From the NCBI GenBank assembly GCA_017519885.1, contig JAFWRO010000018.1, positions 62,001 to 126,000 on the forward strand: a DNA stretch of 64,000 nt, given 5' to 3'. Positions 7,433 through 16,745 of the stretch are shown here, one piece after another; position 1 is the first letter of the stretch; each line of letters opens with the position of its first letter. The stretch comes from Liminaster sp017519885. GTDB taxonomy: Bacteria > Bacteroidota > Bacteroidia > Bacteroidales > UBA3663. A program made the translations under genes and the position numbers. Below the pieces are notes generated by a model. It had not been told where the DNA came from. It made no database searches and saw nothing but the letters and a program-made list of their open reading frames with translations.

Positions 7433-9097
7433 TTAAGATTTTACAAGAAACCAAAGCGATTTGTTTCCTTTTGTTTCATTAATAATTTGGCCAGACTCTC
7501 TAAGCTTGCGAAGAATATTATACACCTTAGTTTTCTTCTGCTTTTCATCAAGTTGGTCTGACAGCAAATCCCATAGCAACCTTTCTATTTCCTGTTTGGA
7601 CAAACTGCCGTGGTCTTTCAATGAATCTAACAATAGAGCTTCACATTTTTTGTCAGCTAGTCCCTTATGTTTAGAGTATTCCACTTTTTGGTCTGTTGCC
7701 TGAGCAATGTTTTTTGAAACATAAATATGAGGTATACGACCCTCAATGAGTTTACGTTTGCGAAGCATAGCTATCGCCTCAGAAGCAATGGGGTGTCCTT
7801 TCTGCACTTGGTCCAACAAGACGGCATCAGTAAGAGTTAGGTCCTGATTGGCCAGAAGCATTAAACTGTAGTTCTCATCAATGATGGCTCCAGGCAGATT
7901 GAGGATAACCACGTTTGAAGTAGACAAGTCATAGTCTGGCATAGGCAAATAGCGATTCTTCTGACTTTGGAACATCTTATGGATTCCATAGCCCTGAGTA
8001 TCTATCATCTTGATATTGACCATCGCTTTAACCAAAGCGGGATTACGATAACTCTTAGGCGTCTTCTCTCCCGTGATATACTGCTTGTAATCTCCATCAT
8101 AAAAGTTACCATCATTTTGGAATATCAACGAATCCTGTCTTTCTGTCACAATAATTCTAGCTCCGACCTCATAATTTTGATGTGCTATCGAATTATGCAT
8201 ACCTTCAAGTATACTCTCTGTGTCATACTTCCATACTTCAGCTGGTATCAACGACGTTTTCGGATATATCTTGAACCGATAGTTTCGAATCCTACCAAGC
8301 AACTCACTTGTGGTGCGAATGAATGGAATAGTGTAGATATCTCCAAACACCTGACCATCTTGGAAACACTTCCATACAATCTGAGCTATATGGTTCAGTT
8401 TGTAGGCCGATGTCTCTTTTCCTACCAACAACAGTGTCGCTCGGGTTATCTTCCCTCCAATAGTAAGACACGCTTTATCCATAAATACTTTGTCATCCCA
8501 TCCATCACATTCCTTTGCCAAGTTAGGGAAACGCTGCTTATAACCTTCACGAGCCTTAGCAATAGCATCTTTGTCAAGGTCATCCATAGTGGCATCTTCT
8601 ATGACCTCAGCTGTCCAGTCTTTCTGTGAATTGTAAATGGAGCGCATCCATTCCGTATAAGGACGGAGATCGCTTACAGAACTATCAATTCTGACATAAG
8701 GTATATTCATAAAACAAGTAGGTTCCCCTTTAGCAGCTGGAATAATAAATACCACATACCGCTTTCCACTTTCATCATGGAATTCCTCAATTTTGAAGTC
8801 AATTTTAGGTGTAATATATTGACGAAGAAATATTTCTAGATTTTGATTTCCTTTTGCTTTGATACGAGATACATCAAAAGCAGTGCCTAGTAGCTTCAAT
8901 GTCTCGTCTTCCACACCGAAGTATAGATAACCATAGTCTTCATTATCAAGACAAGCACCATTCGAAAGGGCTGAAATATATTTTCCCAGCCTATCAGCAT
9001 CTTGATAATTACTTTTGAATTCAAGGCTCCTAACCTCTTTGCCAATTACTGCTATCTGTTTTGTCAGTAAAGCTGTGTATTCTTTGTCTTTACTCAT
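7433..9097 (-). CDS. AlbA_2 (Schlafen-type) DNA-binding domain protein
   Basis: A 554-residue protein. The N-terminal part (EFKSNYQDADRLGKYISALSNGA, then YGYLYFGVEDE) is the AlbA_2/Schlafen divergent AAA_4 module. The middle (SILEGMHNSIAHQNYEVGARIIVTE, SLIFQNDGNFYDGDY, NPALVKAMVNIKMIDTQGYGIHKMF) matches the ATP-binding-like domain that often follows it in 'RecG-related' transcriptional regulators. The C-terminal 120 residues look like one or two winged helices (KHKGLADKKCEALLLDSLKDHGSLSKQEIERLLW; KVYNILRKLRESGQIINE). Such proteins are variously transcription factors or defence effectors, so the role is open. It begins 37 bp after the fusion helicase stop, probably one transcript, and ends just before the operator-like repeats in front of Fic. 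Confidence 0.8.
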   Translation of the reverse strand: MSKDKEYTALLTKQIAVIGKEVRSLEFKSNYQDADRLGKYISALSNGACLDNEDYGYLYFGVEDETLKLLGTAFDVSRIKAKGNQNLEIFLRQYITPKIDFKIEEFHDESGKRYVVFIIPAAKGEPTCFMNIPYVRIDSSVSDLRPYTEWMRSIYNSQKDWTAEVIEDATMDDLDKDAIAKAREGYKQRFPNLAKECDGWDDKVFMDKACLTIGGKITRATLLLVGKETSAYKLNHIAQIVWKCFQDGQVFGDIYTIPFIRTTSELLGRIRNYRFKIYPKTSLIPAEVWKYDTESILEGMHNSIAHQNYEVGARIIVTERQDSLIFQNDGNFYDGDYKQYITGEKTPKSYRNPALVKAMVNIKMIDTQGYGIHKMFQSQKNRYLPMPDYDLSTSNVVILNLPGAIIDENYSLMLLANQDLTLTDAVLLDQVQKGHPIASEAIAMLRKRKLIEGRIPHIYVSKNIAQATDQKVEYSKHKGLADKKCEALLLDSLKDHGSLSKQEIERLLWDLLSDQLDEKQKKTKVYNILRKLRESGQIINETKGNKSLWFLVKS

Positions 9098-9134
9098 ACT
9101 TCTATTTGATGACGTTTTTAAGTAACGTTTGATT

Positions 9135-12100
9135 CTATTCTTCCTTCCTTGTCAAAACAATATTTGCCAAGCAGACAGCATGGTCATTTGCGGCATCCTT
9201 TGGACGCCATGCCAACACATAACTAACCTTGGCACCAGCGACCACATATCCCTTATCCTCCCAATATTTCAGCTTTTCCTTACCTGCATTCGAAAGCAGA
9301 GCGACATTATCACCTCGCACGCTGAGCAGATAACCATCGCGATAGTTCAAGGCCTCCCCACTGCGGAGCCTAAGTATGATGTCCTTTCGATGCTTGAAGA
9401 AGTCGAGAAAGACATCGTGCATTGTTAACGCGACAAATACCGAAGATGTTTGGCTAGGGGGATTCGTCAAAAGGAAAAGATTTCTTTTGGCTCGTGTGAG
9501 ACCTACATAATAGGCTCGCATATCCTCAATAACCGTACTGCTTGGTACAGGAGACATCAGATAAACTGTATCAAACTCACGTCCTTTGGCTTTATGAATC
9601 GTGCTAACAAAAATAGAATTGCCTTCGGTCGTGATGAAATCCTCAATATTGGATTCGAGAACAAATTCACGTAAATCGCTGTGATAATATGTCTTATGCG
9701 TCTTCTCGAAATCAGAGAAGAAATGCTTCATCACATTTATACATGTACTTGTACTGTATGTATCGAATGTGAGTTGTTTTGCCTTTTCCCACTGTTCCTG
9801 AGATATTGACACTTCTCCATTGGACGCCGTCACTTTCTTCAGGAAGAACCGGACTTCAGCCAAATTTCCAAAGCGGAAGCCTCCCATCGACTGAGCGACA
9901 GTGGCATGCAAACCAGACTGCTCCACTTCATAAGCAACCTGCAAGGCTTCTTCATTGGTTCGTGTTAGTATTGCTGTTGTACCTGGCGCTCTTAGATTGG
10001 CTTCCTGAAAAGAATTCAATTGTTTTACCAAACCAGTTTCAGATGTTACCGAATGGATGGGAGTTCGCTTCATTCGATTCGGTATTCGTCCCACAAAACG
10101 ATTTGCACATTCCACAATGACTTGTGAAGAACGATAGTTGTCGGTCATCTCATACAGTTTGGAACCTTCTTGTCCAATCATGGATTGCATATACCGTGAG
10201 TCCGAACCACGAAATGCATAAATATTCTGATCGTCATCACCGACCATAATGACTCTCATCTCCTCGTTCTGATGCATCAGCGCCTGTACCAAACGAAAAT
10301 CATCGGCACCCATGTCCTGAGCCTCATCGATGACGAGTACACTCTTGGCTATCTTAGCAGCTTCAACTTCTCCTTTTTCAATCATCTCGGCTGCATGTCT
10401 TACAACACTTTCGGCTTCTTCCAAATTGCCTTGCTTCCCTATCAGATCGAAACTATATGAATGGAACGTCTTTATATCCACAAAGTGTGCTGCTCCACCC
10501 ACCAAATCAATGAGGCGCTTCTTAAATTCCGTTGCAGCCGCACGAGAGAAAGTGAGCATCAGCAACTGTTCGTGCTTTACATCTTCAAGCAATAGCAATG
10601 AAGCCAACTTATGAACCAAAACCATGGTCTTCCCACTGCCAGGACCCGCTGCCACAACAATACATTTGGTTTGGCTATCCTTGATGATTTCGAGCTGTCG
10701 ATCGGAGAGAGTTCCAAATAATTTCTTATATTTGGCGGGAGTGATATTCTGGTCGATCTGAGTTCGTCGCTCCTCCTTGAAATACTTGCCGATGAACTTT
10801 CGGAAGTCCATTGTAAAATATTCACTCACAAAGCGAAGAGCTGCGTCATAATCGCGCACCATCAAGTTGGCATATTCTCCTACAATATGAATTTGCCGAA
10901 TGCGTTGCTTATAGAATTCATCAAGCAACCGATATTGCTCTTTCCCATAGCGAGCGCGGCGGTCTGCAATACGACCAATCTGCATCGTATTATAGATTAC
11001 AAGAAAACCGCCCTCTATCTTCATCAATTCTGTCTTGGTCAGGTAGAGCAATGCTTCCTCAATATCGGCAATAGTCGGATTATCATCATTGGCAAACACA
11101 TCCAGCTTCTGTTTGGATATGTATTGTTGCAATAATTCGACCACCGAGAAATTGACAAGCACGGCATCCTTGCTTAAATCTTTGCCAGTGCAGATAGTGT
11201 CAATAATAAATCGACAAATATCCATTCGTCGTTCGAAATGTCGCTTCGAAACCTCCTGCGATGCCTGCAAACGGACATTTACTACACCTGTAATGCCATG
11301 CTCCTGTTTATAGATATATCCTTTAAGCATAAGGAAATGGAGCAACCTTCTCAGACGCTTTACATTGGAGTATGTCAATCCTGCATTGATTGCCTCTTCA
11401 TTCAATTCCTTATAGTTAAACCAGCGAACTTCTTCTGTGAACTGACGCAAAAGAAACTGCTCCAGCTTCATCAGCAAATCAAGATTATGCTGACTTGTGC
11501 TCTTACTAATCCAAGCCTGCATATCGCGACTGTCAGCAAGCAGTCCGTCCTGTCGCATAAGATTGACGTCCCTGATGACGGTAGCCTTGTCCAAGCCCAG
11601 ACGGTCGGCCAGATAATCCACCCGGCTTTCGGCTTCTACTCCTCTTCCTTCGGCAGTGGCTCTGGAACTAATCAAAGAACGAATTATGCGTACAGCCTCT
11701 TCTCGTGTCTTTTCGTCGAACAATGGTGAACGCGTCAAGCGATCACGTGCTTCGTCCATATTCTTGACGGAAATACTTGTAGCAAACAGATGAGGAGAAT
11801 TGCTTCCACGATAGATATAGCCTGCGTCCTCAAGAGCTGCAAGAGCCGCTCGAATGCGTGTCTCCAAATCGATGACATCCTCTCCCCATCCTGCCTGACG
11901 AGCAATATCCAATGGCGAACAACTGACTTTCTCACGCTTGGCAGTTAGGTCCTTGATGGCCTTCCATACCTGCTGGATTTCGCTGATGCTAAGCTTGGTC
12001 TGATTGAGTAGAATAAAGTGTTTGTCGAGATCACTATCGGCATAAAGTACATAACACTCAGCCTGCATATTCGGATCGCGCCCGGCTCGACCTGCCTCCT

Positions 12101-13835
12101 GCACATAATTCTCGAGCGAATCACTAATGTCATAGTGAACCACCAACCCCACATCCTTCTTGTCAACGCCCATACCAAAAGCAGAAGTGGCTACAATCAC
12201 TTGCGTCTTACCACTCATGAATGCGTTTTGATTGCGCACCTTTTCGTCAGCATCCATCTTTCCATTGAAGGCGAGGGCATTGATGCCATCTTTCACCAAA
12301 TGTTCAGCCAGTTCACGAGTGTGTCTGGTGCGTGACACATAGACAATTGAAGGACAATTATGGCCTAGAACAAGCGAGCGCAACAGATTGTATTTCTCTT
12401 CGACCGTGTCGGCATGCAAAACTGAATATCGCAAATTCTTACGTTCCGCATTGGCAGCGAACACCTTTAACTCCAAACCCAACTTCGACCTGAAATAGTC
12501 ACAGATATCGCTGATTACTTTCTGCTTGGCTGTAGCCGTAAAACATGAGACAGCGATGGGCTGCACTTGATGCTTCTTTTCTTGTAACTGACGGATAAAA
12601 TCACCAATATAAAGGTAATCTACCCTAAAATCATGCCCCCAAGCCGAGAAACAATGCGCTTCATCAATCACAAAACGAACAACATTCCGATTCATCAGCA
12701 ACCGCTCGATGGTTTTTGAACGAAGCATTTCAGGAGCAATATACAGCAAGTTGGCCGTGCCTTCTTCAACTTGATTGATAGCGACAGCCCGCTCAATGGG
12801 ATCGAGCAAGCCGTTGATAGTAGCGACATCACTGATTCCTCGTGCCGCCAAGTTATCAACCTGATCCTTCATCAACGATTGCAAAGGCGAAATAACCACG
12901 GTCAGGCCATGAATATTGCGGCCAGCCATCAATGCCGGAAGCTGGAATGTGAGAGATTTTCCACCTCCAGTAGGAAAAATCGTAAGCAATGATTCTCCAC
13001 GGATGGCCGATTCAACAGCCTGTTGCTGCATAGGGACTCCATCGAATGTGCGAAATTCATCATATCCAAACAAATCCTTCAACCCTTGATGAGCATCCAA
13101 CTGTCTGCGACAATAATCACATTCACCACACGAATGGTTGCGAAGTTGGCCCATCACGTTCACCACCTGCGGATAGTTACGCAATACCCATGGAGGAGTG
13201 ATTGAAAACAGATCATCTGCACCAATTACAGCCAAACAATAAGCAAATTCTATTGGGTATTGCCTTGCTATCAGATTATAATCTGCGTGGCTACACATTT
13301 TTCCCTGATACTCTTTCTGTATCAGCTGTGTCAAATCAGTCTGAGTATTCAAAAGCCTTCCCCAGAAAAATCTTTGTGCAGATGGGATATATGAAATTTG
13401 CTTGAAAAAACCTACGAATTCCGGTGTATCATGTAACAATTGATAATATATCTCCTGCATAGAAGAAGATAGTTGTCCCCAAGCCGCAACTTCGTCATTA
13501 AAGAGATCGCAAGCCTTCATCGCATCGTTCAACGGGTTATTCAACTCATCCACCTGTAATTTGTCATCCTTAACCAAATGATGATAAGGACGCTTAGGGA
13601 ATAATAGCGGAGAGAGAAATAGCGTGTCGACAATAGTTGGACTATTTCGCAAAGAGACATACTTCAAGTCATGCCCAATGATGTTGTGGCCACAGATGGT
13701 GTCACAAGACGATACAAAGTCAAGGAACTCGGATTGAGAACGAACATGCAAAGACGCACCGTCTTCTCTTATCGCTCCAAAATCCACAGCCTTTTTGCTT
13801 TGGACGCTAACTTCTGTATCAAAAAATACTATCAT
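9135..13835 (-). CDS. DEDD exonuclease - RecQ helicase - UvrD-like helicase fusion
   Basis: A 1566-residue protein with three enzyme modules. Residues 1-110 form a DnaQ-like 3'-5' exonuclease (FFDTE with D6 and E8, GHNIIGHDL with D56, NNPLNDAMKACD with D104; the usual final His is N). A Cys cluster (CGECDYC, about 233-239) precedes an SF2 RecQ helicase with Walker A FPTGGGKS near 289, VIDEAHCFSAWGHDFR, and ATSAFGMGVDKKDV with QEAGRAGRD. A winged-helix-rich linker of about 450 residues leads to an SF1 UvrD/PcrA helicase: AAGPGSGKT near 1065, VIDEAQDMG, GDDDQNIYAFRG, STIHKAKGREFD and YVGLTRAKRNL. All key helicase motifs look intact. It should degrade or unwind DNA; a genome-defence or repair role is inferred. 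It lies directly after a palindrome array and is followed by the AlbA_2 gene. Confidence 0.9.
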   Translation of the reverse strand: MIVFFDTEVSVQSKKAVDFGAIREDGASLHVRSQSEFLDFVSSCDTICGHNIIGHDLKYVSLRNSPTIVDTLFLSPLLFPKRPYHHLVKDDKLQVDELNNPLNDAMKACDLFNDEVAAWGQLSSSMQEIYYQLLHDTPEFVGFFKQISYIPSAQRFFWGRLLNTQTDLTQLIQKEYQGKMCSHADYNLIARQYPIEFAYCLAVIGADDLFSITPPWVLRNYPQVVNVMGQLRNHSCGECDYCRRQLDAHQGLKDLFGYDEFRTFDGVPMQQQAVESAIRGESLLTIFPTGGGKSLTFQLPALMAGRNIHGLTVVISPLQSLMKDQVDNLAARGISDVATINGLLDPIERAVAINQVEEGTANLLYIAPEMLRSKTIERLLMNRNVVRFVIDEAHCFSAWGHDFRVDYLYIGDFIRQLQEKKHQVQPIAVSCFTATAKQKVISDICDYFRSKLGLELKVFAANAERKNLRYSVLHADTVEEKYNLLRSLVLGHNCPSIVYVSRTRHTRELAEHLVKDGINALAFNGKMDADEKVRNQNAFMSGKTQVIVATSAFGMGVDKKDVGLVVHYDISDSLENYVQEAGRAGRDPNMQAECYVLYADSDLDKHFILLNQTKLSISEIQQVWKAIKDLTAKREKVSCSPLDIARQAGWGEDVIDLETRIRAALAALEDAGYIYRGSNSPHLFATSISVKNMDEARDRLTRSPLFDEKTREEAVRIIRSLISSRATAEGRGVEAESRVDYLADRLGLDKATVIRDVNLMRQDGLLADSRDMQAWISKSTSQHNLDLLMKLEQFLLRQFTEEVRWFNYKELNEEAINAGLTYSNVKRLRRLLHFLMLKGYIYKQEHGITGVVNVRLQASQEVSKRHFERRMDICRFIIDTICTGKDLSKDAVLVNFSVVELLQQYISKQKLDVFANDDNPTIADIEEALLYLTKTELMKIEGGFLVIYNTMQIGRIADRRARYGKEQYRLLDEFYKQRIRQIHIVGEYANLMVRDYDAALRFVSEYFTMDFRKFIGKYFKEERRTQIDQNITPAKYKKLFGTLSDRQLEIIKDSQTKCIVVAAGPGSGKTMVLVHKLASLLLLEDVKHEQLLMLTFSRAAATEFKKRLIDLVGGAAHFVDIKTFHSYSFDLIGKQGNLEEAESVVRHAAEMIEKGEVEAAKIAKSVLVIDEAQDMGADDFRLVQALMHQNEEMRVIMVGDDDQNIYAFRGSDSRYMQSMIGQEGSKLYEMTDNYRSSQVIVECANRFVGRIPNRMKRTPIHSVTSETGLVKQLNSFQEANLRAPGTTAILTRTNEEALQVAYEVEQSGLHATVAQSMGGFRFGNLAEVRFFLKKVTASNGEVSISQEQWEKAKQLTFDTYSTSTCINVMKHFFSDFEKTHKTYYHSDLREFVLESNIEDFITTEGNSIFVSTIHKAKGREFDTVYLMSPVPSSTVIEDMRAYYVGLTRAKRNLFLLTNPPSQTSSVFVALTMHDVFLDFFKHRKDIILRLRSGEALNYRDGYLLSVRGDNVALLSNAGKEKLKYWEDKGYVVAGAKVSYVLAWRPKDAANDHAVCLANIVLTRKEE

Positions 13836-13868
13836 TGGTCAAAATGAAAGTCTTCTAACAGCATGAAT

Positions 13869-13876
13869 CAAATATA
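13869..13876 (-). promoter_or_regulatory. Predicted -7 box of the fusion helicase gene
   Basis: TATATTTG on the minus strand fits the Bacteroidota TAnnTTTG consensus and lies about 34 bp before the helicase start at 13835. No clear -33 box is seen; the spot where one would lie is at the edge of the palindrome array that begins at 13907. Confidence 0.5.
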
Positions 13877-13906
13877 CGATTCAAAATCAATTGCTATATT
13901 CCGCAG

Positions 13907-14228
13907 CATACAGTTTTGGTATATCAAATCTGTATGCTCTAATCGGAGCGGTCCAATTTACGTTAGTGAATTGGACGCCGCACATCGTGGCATACATATT
14001 TGGTGTATCAAATCTGTATGCTCCAATCGGAGCGGTCCAATTTACGTTAGTGAATTGGACTCCGCACGTCGCGGCATACATATTTGGCGTATCAAATCTG
14101 TATGCTCCAACCGGAGCGGTCCAATTTACGATTGTGAATTGGACTCCGCACGTCGCGGCATACATATTTGGTGTATCAAATCTGTATGCTCCAACTGGAG
14201 CGGTCCAATTTACGTTAGTGAATTGGAC
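13907..14228. repeat. Array of four 84-bp units built from alternating palindromes
   Basis: Four units of 84 bp fill most of the gap between the helicase promoter and the flippase stop. Each has palindrome B (CATACA...TGTATG, 30 nt, with arms CATACATATTTG/CAAATCTGTATG), a short GCTCC-N4-GGAGC stem-loop, palindrome A (GTCCAATT-N10-AATTGGAC, 26 nt) and a weaker CCGC...GCGG element. Centres of B and A alternate every 42.0 bp (13921.5, 13963.5, 14005.5, 14047.5, 14089.5, 14131.5, 14173.5, 14215.5), with the small elements about halfway. The array stays open in several frames on both strands because the period is a multiple of 3, but the resulting peptides look like a by-product. Palindrome A recurs at 63796-63989. 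Confidence 0.92.
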
Positions 14229-14257
14229 TCTGCCAGCGACAGGGTACTTACGTTTGC

Positions 14258-15790
14258 TCACGAACACTTTTTTTTGCGCAAAGAAAGGATGCTTCGACGT
14301 TCCTCTGCACTCAACCCGATGGCGTAGATGATGCCGAGCAAGAGAAGACTGTTGAGCAATACGAGGAGGATGAGGCCCCACAGGTCGTCGGGAAGCAAGC
14401 GCGAGAGGAAATAGCACAACACGGCATCGACAAGAGCGACCACCACCGCAGGAAGGACGATGCGCGAGAGAATCTCCCTGACGCGAAGCGCAGAGACCTG
14501 TGCTCCCAACCAGACACGCAAGGCACAGGCGAACATCTCCATCCCGACAATTGAAACGAGCATCCACGTGGGACTGCCTGTCATTCGTGCCACCAGATAA
14601 CTGATGGGCAGGACGAGCAGGGTGAGGCTATCGGGAATGAGCATAAACTTCACGATGCGACCCGTTGCCAGGACGGCAGTGCGGATGGGTTCGAATGCCG
14701 CATAGGTGAGACTGATGAAGACGATGCCTTGTGCATAGGAAACCGCATAGGCAGGAACGTCGCCGAGCCACAATGCCATAATCTGCTCCGTGCGACACAA
14801 GAAAGGCAGCATCAGGAAATAGATGAGATAGACCTCGAGTTTGGAGCCACTATATACAAGTCGGCGATGCACGTCCAAGGCGCCCTCGGCATAAGTCTTG
14901 GTGATTTGGGGCTGTATTGCCTTGAAGAGGTTGAGGGCGAACGAGAGAATCATGTTCTTGAGCTGCAAGGCGATGGTATAGACCGCATTGATAGCCACGC
15001 CAAATGTCCAGTTGATTACCAGCATGATACCTTCGCCACTGATGGTGTAGAGGATGCCTCCAAGAGTCGAAACGCCTGCAAATCGTGAGATTTCGCCCAT
15101 CTTCGTGCGATCTATGCTGAAATGATAGCGTGCCTCAGCGAAATGACGATGACAATAGACCTGATAGATGATGCGGATGAAAATGGCGATGGCAGCCATC
15201 AAGGCTCCATAGACGATGAGCCTTCCGCTGGAGAAGAGACTCAGCGACCAAGCCGCAGCACAAGTGAGCAGAACCTTCAGAATCGAGATGGCAGCAAAGG
15301 CATCCATCTTCTCGTGAGCAATGACCAAGGCATTGTAAGGAATGGCAATGATTTCGAAAAGAAAGGCCAGCACCGTGAACTGGAAGACCCAATGTGCCGC
15401 TGTAAGACTTCCCGCAGGAATATTCAGCTTATGATTGATGAGCCAAAGGCCTACCGGTTCGATGATGATGACGGTTGCAAGCGCAAGCAGCAGCAAAACA
15501 TTGAGCGACGTGCTGAACACTCGGTCTACCTCCCCCTTCTCGCCTCGTCCCAATTCGTAGGTGATGAAACGCTGCACCGCCGTTGTAAGGCCATTGCTGA
15601 AGACAGCGAACATCGACACCACCGATCCCACAACGCCAAAGACACCCAGGTCATCGACTCCCAGATTCGCAAGTGTGAGTCGCGTGGCCCAAAGGTTGAA
15701 CCACACCGTGAGCAGCATGCGTCCGTAGAGCAGGCCGGTGTTGCGCACAATGCGCTGCTTGCTATAGGTGGTGTCAGAATTATGAATCAC
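14258..15790 (-). CDS. Wzx-like polysaccharide flippase
   Basis: A 510-residue membrane protein with about 12-14 hydrophobic helices, of the MATE/MVF-like polysaccharide export family that flips undecaprenyl-linked repeat units across the inner membrane. The N-terminus (SKQRIVRNTGLLYGRMLLTVWFNLWATRLTLANLGVDDLGVFGVVGSVVSMF) fits the start of such flippases, and helix-rich segments such as FEIIAIPYNALVIAHEKMDAFA are typical. The start is a GTG at 15790 that overlaps the stop of the RhuM-like gene in a GTGA arrangement; the next Met (residue 25) would cut into the first helix. The 3' end is followed at once by the palindrome array. It would supply the polymerase and glycosyltransferase further down the same strand, from which it is now separated by about 8 kb of helicase, AlbA_2 and Fic genes. 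Confidence 0.82.
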   Translation of the reverse strand: MIHNSDTTYSKQRIVRNTGLLYGRMLLTVWFNLWATRLTLANLGVDDLGVFGVVGSVVSMFAVFSNGLTTAVQRFITYELGRGEKGEVDRVFSTSLNVLLLLALATVIIIEPVGLWLINHKLNIPAGSLTAAHWVFQFTVLAFLFEIIAIPYNALVIAHEKMDAFAAISILKVLLTCAAAWSLSLFSSGRLIVYGALMAAIAIFIRIIYQVYCHRHFAEARYHFSIDRTKMGEISRFAGVSTLGGILYTISGEGIMLVINWTFGVAINAVYTIALQLKNMILSFALNLFKAIQPQITKTYAEGALDVHRRLVYSGSKLEVYLIYFLMLPFLCRTEQIMALWLGDVPAYAVSYAQGIVFISLTYAAFEPIRTAVLATGRIVKFMLIPDSLTLLVLPISYLVARMTGSPTWMLVSIVGMEMFACALRVWLGAQVSALRVREILSRIVLPAVVVALVDAVLCYFLSRLLPDDLWGLILLVLLNSLLLLGIIYAIGLSAEERRSILSLRKKKCS

Positions 15791-16623
15791 AAATGATTGA
15801 TGATTTCGTCAGCTTTAGTCTCCTGCATTTTCATGATGGCAAACCAACGCTTGCCCAAATCCTTGATGCTTGCACCGATATGATACACATCATCGTCGAT
15901 TAGGAGAAATCGGTCATGAGAACGTGTGAGCACATGAATTGGTATAGGAGCATACTGACTATCATGCCGCTGAATATCAAGTCGCAACTGAGGGTTAATC
16001 TGCTGTGTATAAATCTCGGCAGTTATACCATCAGCTCGTTTATCGAGCAAAGTCAGAACACTCTCGTCAATGTAATTATCTATTAGGATAATACTTCTTT
16101 TTGCACTCTTTATCAACTTGCTAACCAGTTCGTAAGCATCGTATATTTGCCCGTCAAAAAACACTCCTTCAAGGGGCGGCAGTGAAGTACGGATAAAGAA
16201 TTCTATCTTTTCCTCTGTTTTGCTCACGCGTTGCTCCAAACGCTCAAACCGTTGGTTTATGGAATAACCTTTCAACAGAAATTCCTTTAACACACTGTTT
16301 GCCCATTGCCTGAAAAGAATACCTTGGTTTGATTTTACTCTGTATCCGACAGAGAGTATCATATCTAAGTTGTAGAATTCTACCATTCGTCTAACTTGAC
16401 GGCCACCTTCATTTTGAACTATCTCAAATTTTGCGACAGTTGTCATATTGTACAACTCTTCTCTTTGTGCATTGATAATATGCTTGCCGATAGTTTTGAC
16501 ATCTCGTCCGAAAAGAACAGCCATTTGGTTCCTATTCAGCCAAACAGTCTCTTTCTCCAACCTCACTTCAAGACGAATGGCATCATTAGGTTGATACAGT
16601 ACTATTTCGTTTTCTTTTAGCAT
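15787..16623 (-). CDS. RhuM-like protein with C-terminal PLD-type motif
   Basis: A 278-residue protein of the RhuM ('virulence protein') family. The N-terminal half (VRLEKETVWLNRNQMAVLFGRDVKTIGKHI...FYNLDMILSVGYRVKSNQGILFRQWANSVLKEFLLKGYSIN) is the hallmark of the family, whose function is not settled and which is often found in islands and phage-related regions. A coiled stretch (RFERLEQRVSKTEEKIEFF) leads to a C-terminal domain with HDRFLLID (an HxRx4D variant of the phospholipase D HxKx4D motif) followed by YHIGASIKDLG, so a single PLD-type half-site, perhaps a nuclease if dimeric. The gene ends on the start of the flippase (GTGA overlap). A -7 box about 290 bp upstream implies a long leader. 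Confidence 0.78.
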   Translation of the reverse strand: MLKENEIVLYQPNDAIRLEVRLEKETVWLNRNQMAVLFGRDVKTIGKHIINAQREELYNMTTVAKFEIVQNEGGRQVRRMVEFYNLDMILSVGYRVKSNQGILFRQWANSVLKEFLLKGYSINQRFERLEQRVSKTEEKIEFFIRTSLPPLEGVFFDGQIYDAYELVSKLIKSAKRSIILIDNYIDESVLTLLDKRADGITAEIYTQQINPQLRLDIQRHDSQYAPIPIHVLTRSHDRFLLIDDDVYHIGASIKDLGKRWFAIMKMQETKADEIINHL

Positions 16624-16745
16624 ATTCTTTATAATCTTTTACACTAATAACGGTATTTATCTTGTATTTTATTATTATTGGCATTTGCCAAGTATGTGAT
16701 TTCGACTTCCTCGTTTTTACCTCCAAATAGCCGAATGATTCTGCG

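Noticed and set aside
13907..14228. CRISPR array
   Set aside because: The units between palindromes are nearly identical rather than unique spacers, there is no leader or cas gene, and the period is 84 bp.
13887..14567. A 226-residue minus-strand protein running from inside the flippase through the array
   Set aside because: Its first half is an out-of-frame reading of the flippase gene; the second half is the repeat array.
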